A stretch of 64,000 bases of DNA from Streptomonospora salina (GCF_014204715.1 NZ_JACHLY010000001.1:682001-746000); one strand, 5' to 3'. Counted from the stretch's first letter, positions 28,509 to 37,612 are shown. Notes: generated by a model not told the origin, from the letters alone. Numbers and translations are program-made.

Positions 28509-29204
28509 ATGGCCCCCTCGACGGCTCCGGCCGCACCTTCGAGCCCCGTACACGACCTGCGCGGGACCTCCGCAACGCGGGTCCTGCCGTATCCGCCCGA
28601 CTCGCTGCTGCTCGTGGGAGGCATCCCGGGCGCGGGCAAAAGCACCCTGCTCAACCGGCTGTTCGCACTCCAGGGCACCGAGACCGGTCCGGTCGCCACA
28701 CCCGACGGTGCGCGGGTCGTCGATTCCCAGCAGGTGCGCAACCGGCTCGCCCGACGACTGCGCGCACTCCCCTCCCCCTTCCGGCGACGCGTGACGCACC
28801 TGGTGCACTATCTGGCGGTGCTGCGCGCCCTGCGTACCGGGGACGGCCCGGTGGTGGCACACGTGACGGCCACCCGGCGCACGGCGCTGACACTGCTGGG
28901 GCGGTACTGCCGGCGCCGCGGCTTCGGGGTCCACCTGCTGCTGATCGACGCCGACCCGCAGGCCGCCCTGCACGGCCAGATCGCGCGGGGGCGGGCGCTG
29001 AGCCCGCGCAGCCACCGGCGGCACGCGCGCCGGTGGCTGCGGGTGCTGGCCGACTGCGCATCGGGCGCGCACGCGGTCGTGCCGGGGGCGCGTTCGGCGG
29101 TTCTGCTGGACCGCACGGCCGCCGCGGCTCTGGCCGAGATCCGGTTCACACCGGCCCCGCGCACGCCGGAGGGCGGCGGGGACGTTCCCGGGGCGATGCC
29201 ATAA
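28509..29204 (+). CDS. P-loop ATPase/kinase-like protein
   Basis: 231 residues. After an unstructured 30-residue start, LLLVGGIPGAGKSTLLNRLF is a clear Walker A, and the spacing GARVVDSQQVRNRLARRLRA, GPVVAHVTATRRTALTLLGRY and VHLLLIDADPQAALHGQIARG fits the small AAA/zeta-toxin/polynucleotide-kinase-like group that phosphorylates or binds small molecules. The C-terminal 50 residues are basic and then Pro/Gly-rich. No antitoxin-like gene is adjacent. The 3' end carries the -10 box of the next gene (CATAAT overlaps its TAA stop). Confidence 0.8.
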   Translation: MAPSTAPAAPSSPVHDLRGTSATRVLPYPPDSLLLVGGIPGAGKSTLLNRLFALQGTETGPVATPDGARVVDSQQVRNRLARRLRALPSPFRRRVTHLVHYLAVLRALRTGDGPVVAHVTATRRTALTLLGRYCRRRGFGVHLLLIDADPQAALHGQIARGRALSPRSHRRHARRWLRVLADCASGAHAVVPGARSAVLLDRTAAAALAEIRFTPAPRTPEGGGDVPGAMP

Positions 29205-29205
29205 T
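29200..29205 (+). promoter_or_regulatory. -10 box of a leaderless promoter (small membrane protein)
   Basis: CATAAT ends six bases before the GTG at 29212 and overlaps the stop codon of the P-loop gene. Confidence 0.5.
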
Positions 29206-29211
29206 GATCGG

Positions 29212-29613
29212 GTGGATTCGCTGGTCGACATCGTCGTTTTCGGGTTCGCCGGCGCCGTCGTGCTGGCGGCCCTGGTCGGGTTGCTGCTGGTCGCCGGGCG
29301 TTCGCTGCCCACGGGCGCGCTCGGCGCCGTATGCGCCGCGCTGCTCTTGGCGGTCCCGGCGATGGCCGCCGGCCGGACCCTGAGCGCAGGCGTCGGCGCG
29401 GGCCAGGCGTTCCTCGTCGCCTCGGCGTCGGTGGTGGTGGTCTACGCCGCCGGTGTGGCGCTGCTGCCGATCGTGGCGCGCCAGGCCGCGGCCGGGCGCG
29501 GAACCGCCGTTCCGAGCGGACTGCGGTTCACGCCCGCCACCGCGGGCGGCGGCCTGCTGGTGTGCGCCGCTCTGGGCGCCGCCGGCACCGGAATCGCCCT
29601 GCTCGTCGGCTGA
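29212..29613 (+). CDS. Small integral membrane protein, unknown function
   Basis: 133 residues with four predicted transmembrane helices (VFGFAGAVVLAALVGLLLVA, ALGAVCAALLLAVPAMAAG, FLVASASVVVVYAAGVALLP, ATAGGGLLVCAALGAAGTGI) and short polar loops. No conserved motif recognised. It may be expressed alone from the leaderless promoter at 29200 and is convergent with the LLM gene. Confidence 0.7.
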   Translation: MDSLVDIVVFGFAGAVVLAALVGLLLVAGRSLPTGALGAVCAALLLAVPAMAAGRTLSAGVGAGQAFLVASASVVVVYAAGVALLPIVARQAAAGRGTAVPSGLRFTPATAGGGLLVCAALGAAGTGIALLVG

Positions 29614-29653
29614 CCGGCTGACCGGCGTCCACGCGCGCCGCCCGGCGCCCGGC

Positions 29654-30592
29654 CTACGTCGCCGCTGCCGGCGCGCCGTCGCGCGCACCGGACTCTGCGG
29701 CCCGGTCGCGCACCACGGGGATCACCTCGCCCAGCGCCCCGCGGTAGGGTCCGTGCGTGGTGATGTAGGAGAACCCGAACTCCGCGCGGTCGGCGATCAG
29801 CTGCGCGGCGATCTCCGCCGGCGTGCCGATGAGCACATACGGGGCGTCCAGCACCTTGCGCGCGGTGTCCAGGCCGTTTCCGGAGTGGTCCCGAGCCAGT
29901 TCGGCCGCGCTCTTCTCGGCGTCGTCGGTGACGACCACCGCCTGCACCAGCAGGTTGAACTCCAGGGCGTCGGCCCGCTGGCCCGCCTGCGCCCGGACGA
30001 AGTCCACCCGCCGCCGCGTCTCCGCGCGGTCGGCGACGCGGAAGGTGCCCATACGGGCTCCCTCGATCTGGCTGAGGCCGGAGAATCCGACGATGTCGGC
30101 GTGGCGGGCCGCCAGTTCGAGGCCGCGGTCGCCGTGCGCACCGATCAGCAGCGGAGGGCGCGGAACCTGGTGCGGCAGCGGCTCCTGCCCGTCCTCGGCG
30201 AACAGCCGGTCCAACTCGCCGATGCTGCGCTCCAGTCGCCGCGTCCGCTCGGCGTGGGACCGCCAGGGGATGCCCGCCGCTTCGAACTCCGACTTCATGT
30301 GCCCGGCTCCCAGCCCCAGCTCCAGCCGGCCGCCGGAGACCCGGTCCACCGTGGCGGCCTCGCGCGCCAGCAGGGCCGGATTCCAGAACTCGTTGTTGAG
30401 CACCAGGGTCCCCAACCGAATCCGCGATGTGGCGGCGGCGGCCGCGGCCAGCAGCGCGAACGGCGAGGCCGCCCCCAGGTGGTCGGGCACCTGGACGGAG
30501 TCGTAGCCCGCCTGTTCAGCGGACCGGCACACCTGCATCCAGCGGTCGATCTCGTCTTGGCGTCCGGAAAAGCCGAACCGGAATCTCCTCAT
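29654..30592 (-). CDS. LLM-class F420-dependent oxidoreductase (TIGR03621-like)
   Basis: 312 residues with the luciferase-like fold: RFRFGFSGRQDEIDRWMQ, AEQAGYDSVQVPDHLGA, SRIRLGTLVLNNEFWNPALL, EAATVDRVSGGRLELGLGAG and the C-terminal YVLIGTPAEIAAQLIADRAE followed by GFSYITTHGP. The pattern VPDHLG...FWNP and the GxGAGHMKSEF box are those of a widespread actinobacterial F420 group. Substrate unknown. The ATG at 30592 is followed by MRRFRF; it is preceded by a CGGGCC stretch without a strong ribosome site. Confidence 0.88.
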   Translation of the reverse strand: MRRFRFGFSGRQDEIDRWMQVCRSAEQAGYDSVQVPDHLGAASPFALLAAAAAATSRIRLGTLVLNNEFWNPALLAREAATVDRVSGGRLELGLGAGHMKSEFEAAGIPWRSHAERTRRLERSIGELDRLFAEDGQEPLPHQVPRPPLLIGAHGDRGLELAARHADIVGFSGLSQIEGARMGTFRVADRAETRRRVDFVRAQAGQRADALEFNLLVQAVVVTDDAEKSAAELARDHSGNGLDTARKVLDAPYVLIGTPAEIAAQLIADRAEFGFSYITTHGPYRGALGEVIPVVRDRAAESGARDGAPAAAT

Positions 30593-30681
30593 GGCCCGAG
30601 CCAACCGGAATCCCGCACGCGGCGCCACCCCGTTCCTTAGCCGCGGCCGCGTTTTCCGCTCAGGGCGGATGCGGTGGCGTG

Positions 30682-32730
30682 TCAGCGCCCTCCTTGGGAG
30701 CGCCGGTCCAGCTCGGCCAGGTAGGCGTTGTAGGCGTCCATGTCGGCGTCGTCGGAGCCGTCGCGGCGGCTGTGGCGCTCCCGGCGGCGCTCGGTGCGCT
30801 CGTCGTCGACCCGCCATTGCCGGACCATGGCCAGCGTCACCAGGGCCGTGGGGATCTCGCCCACCGCCCAGGCGATGCCGCCGCCGGTGTACTGGTCGGC
30901 GCTCTGGCCGTCCAACCAGGGCACCTCGAACTGGCCGTAGTAGCCCATCGCCAGCGGGTCCGTCTGCATCATGATCGCGATACCGAAGAACGCGTGCACG
31001 CCCATCGCCACCAGCAGCAGCACCAGGCGCATCAGGTAGGGCAGTTTGCGCGGCCCCGGGTCCACGCCCACGATGATCCAGTAGTAGAGGAACCCCGTGA
31101 CCAGGAAGTGCACGTTCATCAGCAGGTGCCCGGTGTGGTCGTTCATCAGTGCCGGGAACAGCGGAGTGAAGTACAGCGCGTAGGGGCTGAGGACGAACAG
31201 CGGGGCCGCCACCGCCGGGTGGGTGGCCGCCCGGGAGAACCCGCTGTTGACGAAAGCGGTGAGCCATTCGCGCGGGCCGCGGTCGCCGCGGCGGTGCGCC
31301 GGGTGCAGCGCGCGCAGCGCCAGGGTGACCGGGGCCCCCAGCACCAGCAGGATCGGCACGAGCATGGACAGCACCATGTGCTGCACCATGTGCATGCTGA
31401 ACACCACCATGGAATAGGTGGCGACGCCGCTGAGCAGCATGGCCGCCAGAACCGCCAGGCCCGCCGCCCACGCGACCGTGCGGCCCCAGGGCCACCGGTC
31501 GCCGCGGCGCCGCAGGCGCACGACCCCTGCGGCGTAGCACCCGCCCAGCACCGCGATCACCAGGGCGAAGAACAGGTCGGGCCGCCACAGGGTGAGCAGG
31601 GTCTGCACGCTCACCGGAGGGGGCACGGCGAAGCCGAGGACCGCCTCGGCGGGCGTCGTCCCGCCCTCCTGGGGCGGAGGCGCCGTGCGGCTCAGCGCGG
31701 CGGCGATACCCATGGTGGCCGCCATGACGGCGATCTCCACCCCCGCCAACCGCACGAACAGCCGCCGCCCGCCGGTCTCGGCGATGCGGGGGACCGTCCT
31801 GCGGCGGTGCATCCAGCCGATCAGGCCCAGCACGAGGAACAGGGCCGTCTTGGCGACGACGATCCAGCCGTACGCGGTGGTGAACACGTCGGCCACCGTG
31901 TACATGCGGCTGGCGGCGCTGGCGACTCCGCCCGCGCCCACGCCGATGTAGGCCCACAGGGCGGCCCGGCTGAACCGCTCGGCGGCGACGGGGGCGTCCT
32001 CGGGTGCGGCGCGCAGGCCGTGGAAGGTCACCGCGGCCAGGCCGCCCACCCACAGCGACACCGCCACGACGTGCAGCGCCAGGCCCGTGACGGCCAGTTC
32101 GTGGCTGCCGGCCGAAGCGGCGTGGCCGGTCAGTGCCGGCGGCAGCAGGCCGGCGCCGGTCAGCACGAGCGGGGCGAAGGCGCCGGCGGCGCTTTCGGCG
32201 GTGCGGCACAGCAGCGCGACCGCGCAGGCCAGCAGGATCGTCGCGAGCAGCCCGATGCCCTGGGCCACCGAGACGGCGTAGCTGGTGAGCTGGTCGCCGA
32301 TGACGTCGCCGGGCGGCAGCCCGGATACGTCGGAGAGTTGGAACACGAGGGTGGCACCCGCGGCCGCGGCCCACACCAGCGCCGGCCAGGCGGCGGCGCG
32401 CAGGTACCCCAGCGCCTGCGGTCCCAGAGCACCGCTGCGCAGCGGCAGCAGGAACAGGGCGAGCACGATCGGTCCTGCGGTGAGGGCGGCTGCGACGTCG
32501 CGCACGGTCGTGGCCGCCGGCAGGCCCCAGCGTGTGAGGGGGCCGGCGTCGGGCAGTCCGGGAACCACCCGGGCGGTGACCGATCCCCCGGCCACGAGCG
32601 TCACGACGAGGGCGATCAGGCACGTGGCGACGGCGGCGACGGCGATGGTGGCGGCGGTGTCGCCGCCGGGGGCGCGCGCGGACGCGCCTTGGGCGGCGCC
32701 GCCGCTGCCGCGGACTCCGGGGGAATTCAC
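30682..32730 (-). CDS. CopD-CtaG fusion: copper resistance D domain with cytochrome c oxidase assembly factor domain
   Basis: 682 residues, about 15-16 transmembrane helices. The first half is CopD-like (PVAAERFSRAALWAYIGVGA, GWIVVAKTALFLVLGLIGWM), a family thought to move copper across the membrane. The second half is the caa3-type CtaG domain (FSMHMVQHMVLSMLVPILLV, GAPVTLALRAL, LMNVHFLVTGFLYYWIIVG, DPLAMGYYGQFEVPW), which helps insert copper in cytochrome oxidase. The many Met and His residues near helix ends fit copper binding. Such fusions are common in actinobacteria. ATG at 32730. A small membrane ORF starts 160 bases upstream in the same direction; no copper-sensor site is seen here. 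Confidence 0.92.
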   Translation of the reverse strand: MNSPGVRGSGGAAQGASARAPGGDTAATIAVAAVATCLIALVVTLVAGGSVTARVVPGLPDAGPLTRWGLPAATTVRDVAAALTAGPIVLALFLLPLRSGALGPQALGYLRAAAWPALVWAAAAGATLVFQLSDVSGLPPGDVIGDQLTSYAVSVAQGIGLLATILLACAVALLCRTAESAAGAFAPLVLTGAGLLPPALTGHAASAGSHELAVTGLALHVVAVSLWVGGLAAVTFHGLRAAPEDAPVAAERFSRAALWAYIGVGAGGVASAASRMYTVADVFTTAYGWIVVAKTALFLVLGLIGWMHRRRTVPRIAETGGRRLFVRLAGVEIAVMAATMGIAAALSRTAPPPQEGGTTPAEAVLGFAVPPPVSVQTLLTLWRPDLFFALVIAVLGGCYAAGVVRLRRRGDRWPWGRTVAWAAGLAVLAAMLLSGVATYSMVVFSMHMVQHMVLSMLVPILLVLGAPVTLALRALHPAHRRGDRGPREWLTAFVNSGFSRAATHPAVAAPLFVLSPYALYFTPLFPALMNDHTGHLLMNVHFLVTGFLYYWIIVGVDPGPRKLPYLMRLVLLLVAMGVHAFFGIAIMMQTDPLAMGYYGQFEVPWLDGQSADQYTGGGIAWAVGEIPTALVTLAMVRQWRVDDERTERRRERHSRRDGSDDADMDAYNAYLAELDRRSQGGR

Positions 32731-32761
32731 GGGGGCCGCTCCGTGGGGCAGGGGTGGACGG

Positions 32762-32890
32762 TCACTGGCGGTTGCGATGGCGCACCACCGCAGCGGCGGC
32801 GGCCGCGCCGACCAGGAGTCCGGCCGCGCCCTGCATCCAGGGGGCGAACCAGCCGGTCATCTCGGCGATGAGCACAACACCGACGTCCAC
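32762..32890 (-). CDS. Possible 42-residue single-span membrane protein
   Basis: From GTG 32890 the ORF reads MDVGVVLIAEMTGWFAPWMQ, then GAAGLLVGAAAAAAVV and a basic end RHRNRQ: one transmembrane helix with an inside-positive tail. It ends 31 bases before the CopD-CtaG gene, in the same direction, and an AT-rich promoter-like stretch (TAGTAGATTTATC) lies about 40 bases upstream of the start. I recognise no family. A shorter start at ATG 32860 is possible. Confidence 0.4.
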   Translation of the reverse strand: MDVGVVLIAEMTGWFAPWMQGAAGLLVGAAAAAAVVRHRNRQ

Positions 32891-33531
32891 GCGAACACCA
32901 CCACGAACCACGATAAATCTACTACAACCTGTCGGAGACACTTCCGGACCCCGGACCGGCGACCGGAGAACCGGCGCCGTACGGCGACGCCGGACGGACG
33001 GGGGCGCCCCAACCTCCGGCGCCCAGTGTCGCCCCGGAAGCCGTCGCGCACCAGCCCCCCGCGCGCAGCATGAGGCGCCCCGGGGTGCCCGTGCGGCGGG
33101 CCACCGCACGGGCTGCGGCTACGGGACCGCTCGGGGAGCGTAGGCGCGGGCGCGCCGTTCCCGATCCCCGAGCCAAGCACGCGAAACGGAATTTCCGGAG
33201 GGAACGCCCATTCCCCGAGCACGGACGCGCATCCCCGAACAGAAGATCGAAAACCCGTCCCATTCCACGCGGCACCGCTGCACTGCGCACGATCCGCCCC
33301 GCCTTTCCGCGTCCGGAGGCGGGGCGCCCGCATTCTTTCGCGGCGCGTTCACGCAGTCGGCCCCCGGTAGGGCGGTGTTCGCGGTACGGTCGGGAAATCG
33401 TTCCGCACCGGGGCCGAATCCGCCGGTCCGGCGGCGGCCGGGGCCGCGCCGGGGACGGAACTCCGATCGCGGGTGCGGGCGATTCCCGCGCTGCGTGCGA
33501 ATACCGCCATCAGCCACGGAGGGGATCGCGA
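32891..33531. other. Intergenic region without recognisable gene
   Basis: About 640 bases between divergent transcription units. It has an AT-rich patch near 32905-32935 (promoter for the leftward genes) and an otherwise uneventful GC-rich sequence. The ribosome site GGAGGGG for the next gene is at 33518-33524. No convincing ORF or repeat. Confidence 0.4.
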
Positions 33532-34851
33532 ATGCCCCAGTTCGACACCGTCGTCCGCTCGCGGCAGGTGGCCGCACCGGCCGGCGTCGCACCGGCATCG
33601 GTCTGCATCAGCGCGGGAAGCGTCGTCTCCGTCGGCGACTACCGGGCCTGCGTCACCGCCCAGCAGGACGTCGATCTGGGCGATACGGCCCTGCTGCCCG
33701 GCGGAGTCGACATCGACGCGGCCGTCCAGGAACCCGCGCAGGACCTCTCCGAGGGCTATGCGGCGACCGCGGCCGCCGCCGCACGCGCCGGCGTCACCAC
33801 CCTGGTGGTATCGGGGCCCTCCGTCCCGCCCCTGACCGACGAGGCGGGGCTGCACACCCACGCGACCGCGGCCGCGGACACCCGCGTACGCGTCGCGTTC
33901 CTCGGTGCGGTCACCGGCACCACCACGTGCGCCGATCTGGCCGAGCTGCGCGCGGCGGGGGCGGTGGGCTTCCACTGCTCCCTGTCCGACGGCGCCGGCC
34001 CGGCCTCCCGCCCCGTCGACGATGCGCGGCTGCGCAAGGCGATGCTGGAGCTGACCGCCCTGGACGCCCCGCTGGTGGCCCATTCGGAGGACGCCGCCGA
34101 GCTGTCCGAGCCGCAGCGGCCGGGCCTTTCGGCGATGCTGGAGGCCCGCCCGGCGCGAGCGGAGCGGCGCGGGGTGGAGCGGCTGGTCGCCGCGGCCCGC
34201 ATGGCCGGCACCCGCGTGCTCGTGTCTCCGTTCAGCGCCGCCGAGTGCGCGGCCGTGCTGGCCGCGGCCCGCGCCATGGGCGCGCCCGTCAGCGCCCAGA
34301 CCTGCCCGCACTACCTGTGCCTGCCCGCCGAACAAGTGCCCGACGATTCCCCCGCGCACACGTGCCGGCCGCCGCTGCGCAACGGCCACAACCGCAGTGC
34401 GCTGTGGAGCGCGCTGCTGGATCCCCACGACCCCGTGGTCACACAGGTCGGGTCGGGGCACCGGCCGGGTACCGGCGCCAGGACGGTGTCGTGGACGCTG
34501 CCGGCGCTGTGGACCGCCGCCCGGCGGCGCGGCTGCGACCTGGCCGACCTGGCGCGCTGGACCTCCGAGGCGCCGTCGCGATTCCTGGGCCTGGACCGCA
34601 GGGGCCGCATCGCGCCCGGCTGCGACGCCGACCTGGTGGCCTTCGACCCCGCGGCCGAGCAGGCGGTCCCGGCGGCCGACTCCGGCCCCTACGCCGGACG
34701 CACGCTGGCGGGCCGCGTGACGGGAACCTGGGTCGGGGGCCGCGGTGCGTCCGGGTGCGCACTGCCGGCCGCCCCGCGAAACCGGTCCGCGGTCGACGGC
34801 GGCGACCCGCTGCACACGGCACCGGACCCCACGGCGGTCCCGCCGCGCTGA
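33532..34851 (+). CDS. Allantoinase/dihydroorotase-like protein lacking catalytic metal ligands
   Basis: 439 residues aligned along the full length with allantoinases and dihydroorotases: LLPGGVDIDAAVQEPAQDLS, SEGYAATAAAAARAGVTTLV, LDAPLVAHSEDAAELSE, QTCPHYLCLPAEQVPDDS, CRPPLRN, RFLGLDRRGRIAPGCDADLV. The binuclear zinc centre is largely gone: the HxH pair is Asp62-Ala64, the carboxylated lysine is His148 (GFHCS for GFKCF), the second His is Pro233 and the Asp of SDH is Gly309 (GSGH). Only His184 remains. So hydrolysis is improbable and a scaffold or ligand-binding role is more likely. The frame is intact and has a strong ribosome site. It lies upstream of ald, with about 125 bases between. 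Confidence 0.8.
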   Translation: MPQFDTVVRSRQVAAPAGVAPASVCISAGSVVSVGDYRACVTAQQDVDLGDTALLPGGVDIDAAVQEPAQDLSEGYAATAAAAARAGVTTLVVSGPSVPPLTDEAGLHTHATAAADTRVRVAFLGAVTGTTTCADLAELRAAGAVGFHCSLSDGAGPASRPVDDARLRKAMLELTALDAPLVAHSEDAAELSEPQRPGLSAMLEARPARAERRGVERLVAAARMAGTRVLVSPFSAAECAAVLAAARAMGAPVSAQTCPHYLCLPAEQVPDDSPAHTCRPPLRNGHNRSALWSALLDPHDPVVTQVGSGHRPGTGARTVSWTLPALWTAARRRGCDLADLARWTSEAPSRFLGLDRRGRIAPGCDADLVAFDPAAEQAVPAADSGPYAGRTLAGRVTGTWVGGRGASGCALPAAPRNRSAVDGGDPLHTAPDPTAVPPR

Positions 34852-34864
34852 CCGGCCGCCCGGG

Positions 34865-34877
34865 TTACATCGTGTAA
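34865..34877. promoter_or_regulatory. Palindrome TTACA-TCG-TGTAA upstream of ald
   Basis: A perfect 5-bp inverted repeat with a 3-base centre, about 100 bases before the ald start, in an AT-rich patch. Its size suits a GntR- or Lrp-type regulator; which protein binds is unknown. Confidence 0.4.
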
Positions 34878-34976
34878 AGATGCCGCGACAACGAAAGCCA
34901 TGCTGGAAATGGCGGTTGCGGCACCGGGAACGCGAGAGTGAAGACGTGTGTCAATGACGATGCGAGGAGGAGCCCT

Positions 34977-36095
34977 GTGCGCGTCGGCGTACCCAGTGAA
35001 GTGAAGAACCACGAATACCGGGTGGCCATTACCCCCGCAGGCGTCCACGAACTGGTCGCCCGCGGCCATTCCGTCGCCGTCGAGCGCGGAGCGGGCGACG
35101 GGTCGTCCATCTCCGACGAGGAGTTCGCGGCGGCCGGTGCCCGCATCCTGGACTCGGCCGACGACGTGTGGGCCGAGGGCGATCTCGTCCTGAAGGTCAA
35201 GGAGCCGGTGGCCGAGGAGTACCACCGCATGCGCCCCGGCCAGACGCTGTTCACCTACCTGCACTTGGCGGCCTCGCGCGAGTGCACCGAGGCCCTGCTG
35301 GAGCGCGGTGTCACCGGTATCGCCTACGAGACGGTCCAGCTGATCGACGGCTCGCTGCCGCTACTGGCGCCGATGTCGGAGGTCGCGGGCCGGCTCGCCC
35401 CGCAGGCGGGCGCCTACACCCTGCAGCGTCCCAGCGGCGGCCGCGGCCGGCTGATGGGCGGCGTGCCGGGAGTGAGCCCGGCGCGGGTGACCGTCGTCGG
35501 CGCCGGGGTCGCCGGCCTCAACGCCACCCGCATCGCCGCGGGCATGGGCGCCGAGGTCACACTGCTCGACCTCAACGTGGCCAAGCTGCGCCACGCCGAC
35601 GACCTCTACCAGGGGCGGGTGCGCACCGTGGTCTCCAACGCTTTCGAGCTGGAGAGCGCCGTACTGGAGTCGGACCTGGTGATCGGCGCGGTGCTGATCC
35701 CCGGCGCCAAGGCCCCCAAGCTGGTGTCCAACGAACTGGTCTCCCGGATGCGAGCGGGGTCGGTGCTGGTGGACATCGCCATCGACCAGGGCGGCTGCTT
35801 CGCCGACTCCCGTCCCACCACCCACGACGACCCCAGCTTCGCCGTGCACGACAGCGTCTTCTACTGCGTCGCCAACATGCCCGGCGCGGTGCCCAACACC
35901 TCCACGCACGCGCTCACCAAGGAGACGCTGCGCTATGCGGCGGAGCTGGCCGGCAAAGGGTGGCGGCGCGCGCTGGCCGAGGACCCGGCCCTGGCCCACG
36001 GGCTGAACACCCATGACGGCGTGATCACCAACGAGGGGGTCGCCGAGGCGCACGGCTTGAAGTCGCGCACCGTCGCCGAGGCGCTCGAAGGCTGA
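34977..36095 (+). CDS. ald: Alanine dehydrogenase
   Basis: 372 residues. Catalyses NAD-dependent interconversion of L-alanine with pyruvate and ammonia. Family features: [20 protein letters not shown] (Arg15 and substrate Lys region), [10 protein letters not shown] with the pyruvate-binding lysine, TYLHLA with the catalytic histidine, the Rossmann motif [19 protein letters not shown], and [23 protein letters not shown] at 34977 has GAGGAGGA upstream; the ATG-like starts before it lack a ribosome site. In actinobacteria ald is often controlled by an Lrp-type AldR; none is in the window. A methyltransferase gene follows after 167 bases. Confidence 0.96.
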   Translation: MRVGVPSEVKNHEYRVAITPAGVHELVARGHSVAVERGAGDGSSISDEEFAAAGARILDSADDVWAEGDLVLKVKEPVAEEYHRMRPGQTLFTYLHLAASRECTEALLERGVTGIAYETVQLIDGSLPLLAPMSEVAGRLAPQAGAYTLQRPSGGRGRLMGGVPGVSPARVTVVGAGVAGLNATRIAAGMGAEVTLLDLNVAKLRHADDLYQGRVRTVVSNAFELESAVLESDLVIGAVLIPGAKAPKLVSNELVSRMRAGSVLVDIAIDQGGCFADSRPTTHDDPSFAVHDSVFYCVANMPGAVPNTSTHALTKETLRYAAELAGKGWRRALAEDPALAHGLNTHDGVITNEGVAEAHGLKSRTVAEALEG

Positions 36096-36262
36096 GCCCG
36101 CGGCGCGCGCTCCCCTGCCCGCCGCACCCGGGCAGGTCCGACGGTGTTGCCCGCACCGTCCAGCGGGCACCATCCCCGATAGCCCGGTGCCGCGTTCCGG
36201 CGGTGCGCGGCACCGCGGCGGCCGGGCGCGGACGCGGGAGGCACGCGGGAGGGAGGGCGGCG

Positions 36263-36859
36263 ATGGCGCGGCGGCTGTGGACCGGCGAACCGGTCGGCGC
36301 CAACCCGTTCGCACTGCCGCGCGGGCCCGCGGGCCTGGCCGCGGGCTGGATCCTGGCGCGCACCAACCGGCGGCAGCAGCACGAGGTGATCCGGGCACTG
36401 GCACCGGTCGCCGGCCGGCGCGTGCTGGAGGTCGGGTGCGGCCCCGGTGTGCTGATCGGGCTTGCCGCCGACGCCGGGGCGGAGGCGGTCGCCGGCGTCG
36501 ACCCTTCGCGGGAGATGGTGGCCATGGCCCGGCGCCGCAACGCCGCCGCGGTGCGCTCCGGCCGCGTGCGGCTGCACCGGGGCTCGGCCGCGGCGACCGG
36601 TGCGGCCGACGCGGAGTTCGACCTGGTGGTCACGGTCAACACGGTCGCGATGTGGCCGTTCCTGGACGACGGCGCCGCCGAATTGCACCGCGTCCTGCGG
36701 CCCGGCGGGCGCGCCGTCGTCTCCTGGCACGGCGCCCGTTCGCGGTTCGCGCTGAGGGCCGACGAGGACGCCGCCGTCGCCGCGGCCCTGCGGCGGCGCT
36801 TCGGCACGGTCCGGCGCCGGGAGACGGAGACCGCGGTGCTGTTCGAGGCGGCCACTTGA
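36263..36859 (+). CDS. Class I SAM-dependent methyltransferase
   Basis: 198 residues. SAM motif RVLEVGCGPGVLIGLAADAG, acidic end of strand two in VAGVDPSREMVAMARRRN, motif with FDLVVTVNTVAMWPFLDDG and post-motif LHRVLRPGGRAVVSWHGA. Of the UbiE/Methyltransf_11 type; the substrate cannot be told. ATG at 36263 has GGGAGGG. Its stop codon TGA (36857-36859) is also the first base triplet of the IS remnant boundary TGACTTCC, so the element inserted exactly at the 3' end of this gene. Confidence 0.85.
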   Translation: MARRLWTGEPVGANPFALPRGPAGLAAGWILARTNRRQQHEVIRALAPVAGRRVLEVGCGPGVLIGLAADAGAEAVAGVDPSREMVAMARRRNAAAVRSGRVRLHRGSAAATGAADAEFDLVVTVNTVAMWPFLDDGAAELHRVLRPGGRAVVSWHGARSRFALRADEDAAVAAALRRRFGTVRRRETETAVLFEAAT

Positions 36860-37477
36860 CTTCCTCTCCTTCCTGAAGGAGGGAGAGCCCGACCGTCCCC
36901 GACGGGGGACGGTCCCGCTCAGGCGGACTGCCTCACGGCAGCGGTTTCCTGCTTCGTCGCCGACCGCGGACGGGCGGACCCGTGCCGTCTCACATCGGCT
37001 CCCTCCCCTACTGTGCGAGCTCCGCAAGCCCCGCATATTCGCACAGCGGGGGCCCAGCGGGGCCCAGCGGGGCCCAGGCCCCGCCCGGGAGTCTCTCCCG
37101 GGCTGCGACTCGACCAGCCGCACCGATGTTCTTCGCCGCATTGAGGTCCCGATCGTGTCGGGCGCGGCAGGACGGGCACGTCCACCGGCGCGTGCCCAAG
37201 GACAGCGTGTCCAGCACGTGCCCGCAGTGCGAGCACGTCTTGCTGCCGGGATACCACCGGTCGACCACGATCAGGGTGCGCCCGTAGTGGCGGGCTTTGC
37301 ACTCCAGCTGGCGGCGGAACTCGCCCAACCCGGCGTCCAGTACCGACCGGTTGAGCCCGGCCTTCTGACGCACCCGCCTGCCCGGCGACTCGACGGTGCC
37401 CTGAACCGGGGGAAGCGCCGGTCGCCTGCCCGCATTTCCTCTCCGGCCACAAGGCCGGGGCATCCTCCCGGAAGTCA
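36857..37477 (-). mobile_element. Remnant of an IS200/IS605-family element
   Basis: A 621-bp segment bounded by TGACTTCC (36857-36864) and GGAAGTCA (37470-37477), which are exact inverted copies. Next to each border is a hairpin with a shared flank: CTCTCC-TTCC-TGAA-GGAGGGAGAG (36866-36889) and CTCCGGCC-ACAA-GGCCGGGG (37441-37460). Read leftwards, the hairpin near 36880 followed by GGAGAGGAAGTCA is the usual right end of actinobacterial IS605-type elements. It contains only the 3' third of tnpB and no tnpA, so it cannot move by itself. Confidence 0.7.
37008..37400 (-). pseudogene. tnpB, 5'-truncated
   Basis: The frame covers only the last 130 residues of a normally about 400-residue TnpB: GTVESPGRRVRQKAGLNRSV, LDAGLGEFRRQLECKARHYG, the zinc finger (CSHCGHVL and CPSCRA) and the last RuvC motif with its Asp in HDRDLNAAKNI. 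The first RuvC motifs are absent, so RNA-guided nickase activity is lost. The C-terminal tail (WAPLGPAGPPLCEY) comes from a 10-bp tandem repeat near 37044-37075 and differs from normal TnpB ends. No proper start codon or ribosome site is present. Confidence 0.8.
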
Positions 37478-37612
37478 CGTGAACGGGCGGTGCGCCGCCC
37501 CGCCCCGCTGGCAGCCTCGGCGGTGAGCGGATACGTTCGAATGGAGGCGGCCTGCCGAGGCAGGAAAGCCGCCGCCCCGCACCTACCCCGGCCGCATCGA
37601 GACGGAGCCCGC

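Noticed and set aside
33532-34851. Working allantoinase or pyrC
   Set aside because: Most metal ligands are missing and no purine-degradation or pyr genes are adjacent.
37044-37075. Short GGGGCCCAGC tandem repeat as a variable repeat locus
   Set aside because: Only about three short units, inside the degenerate tnpB tail.
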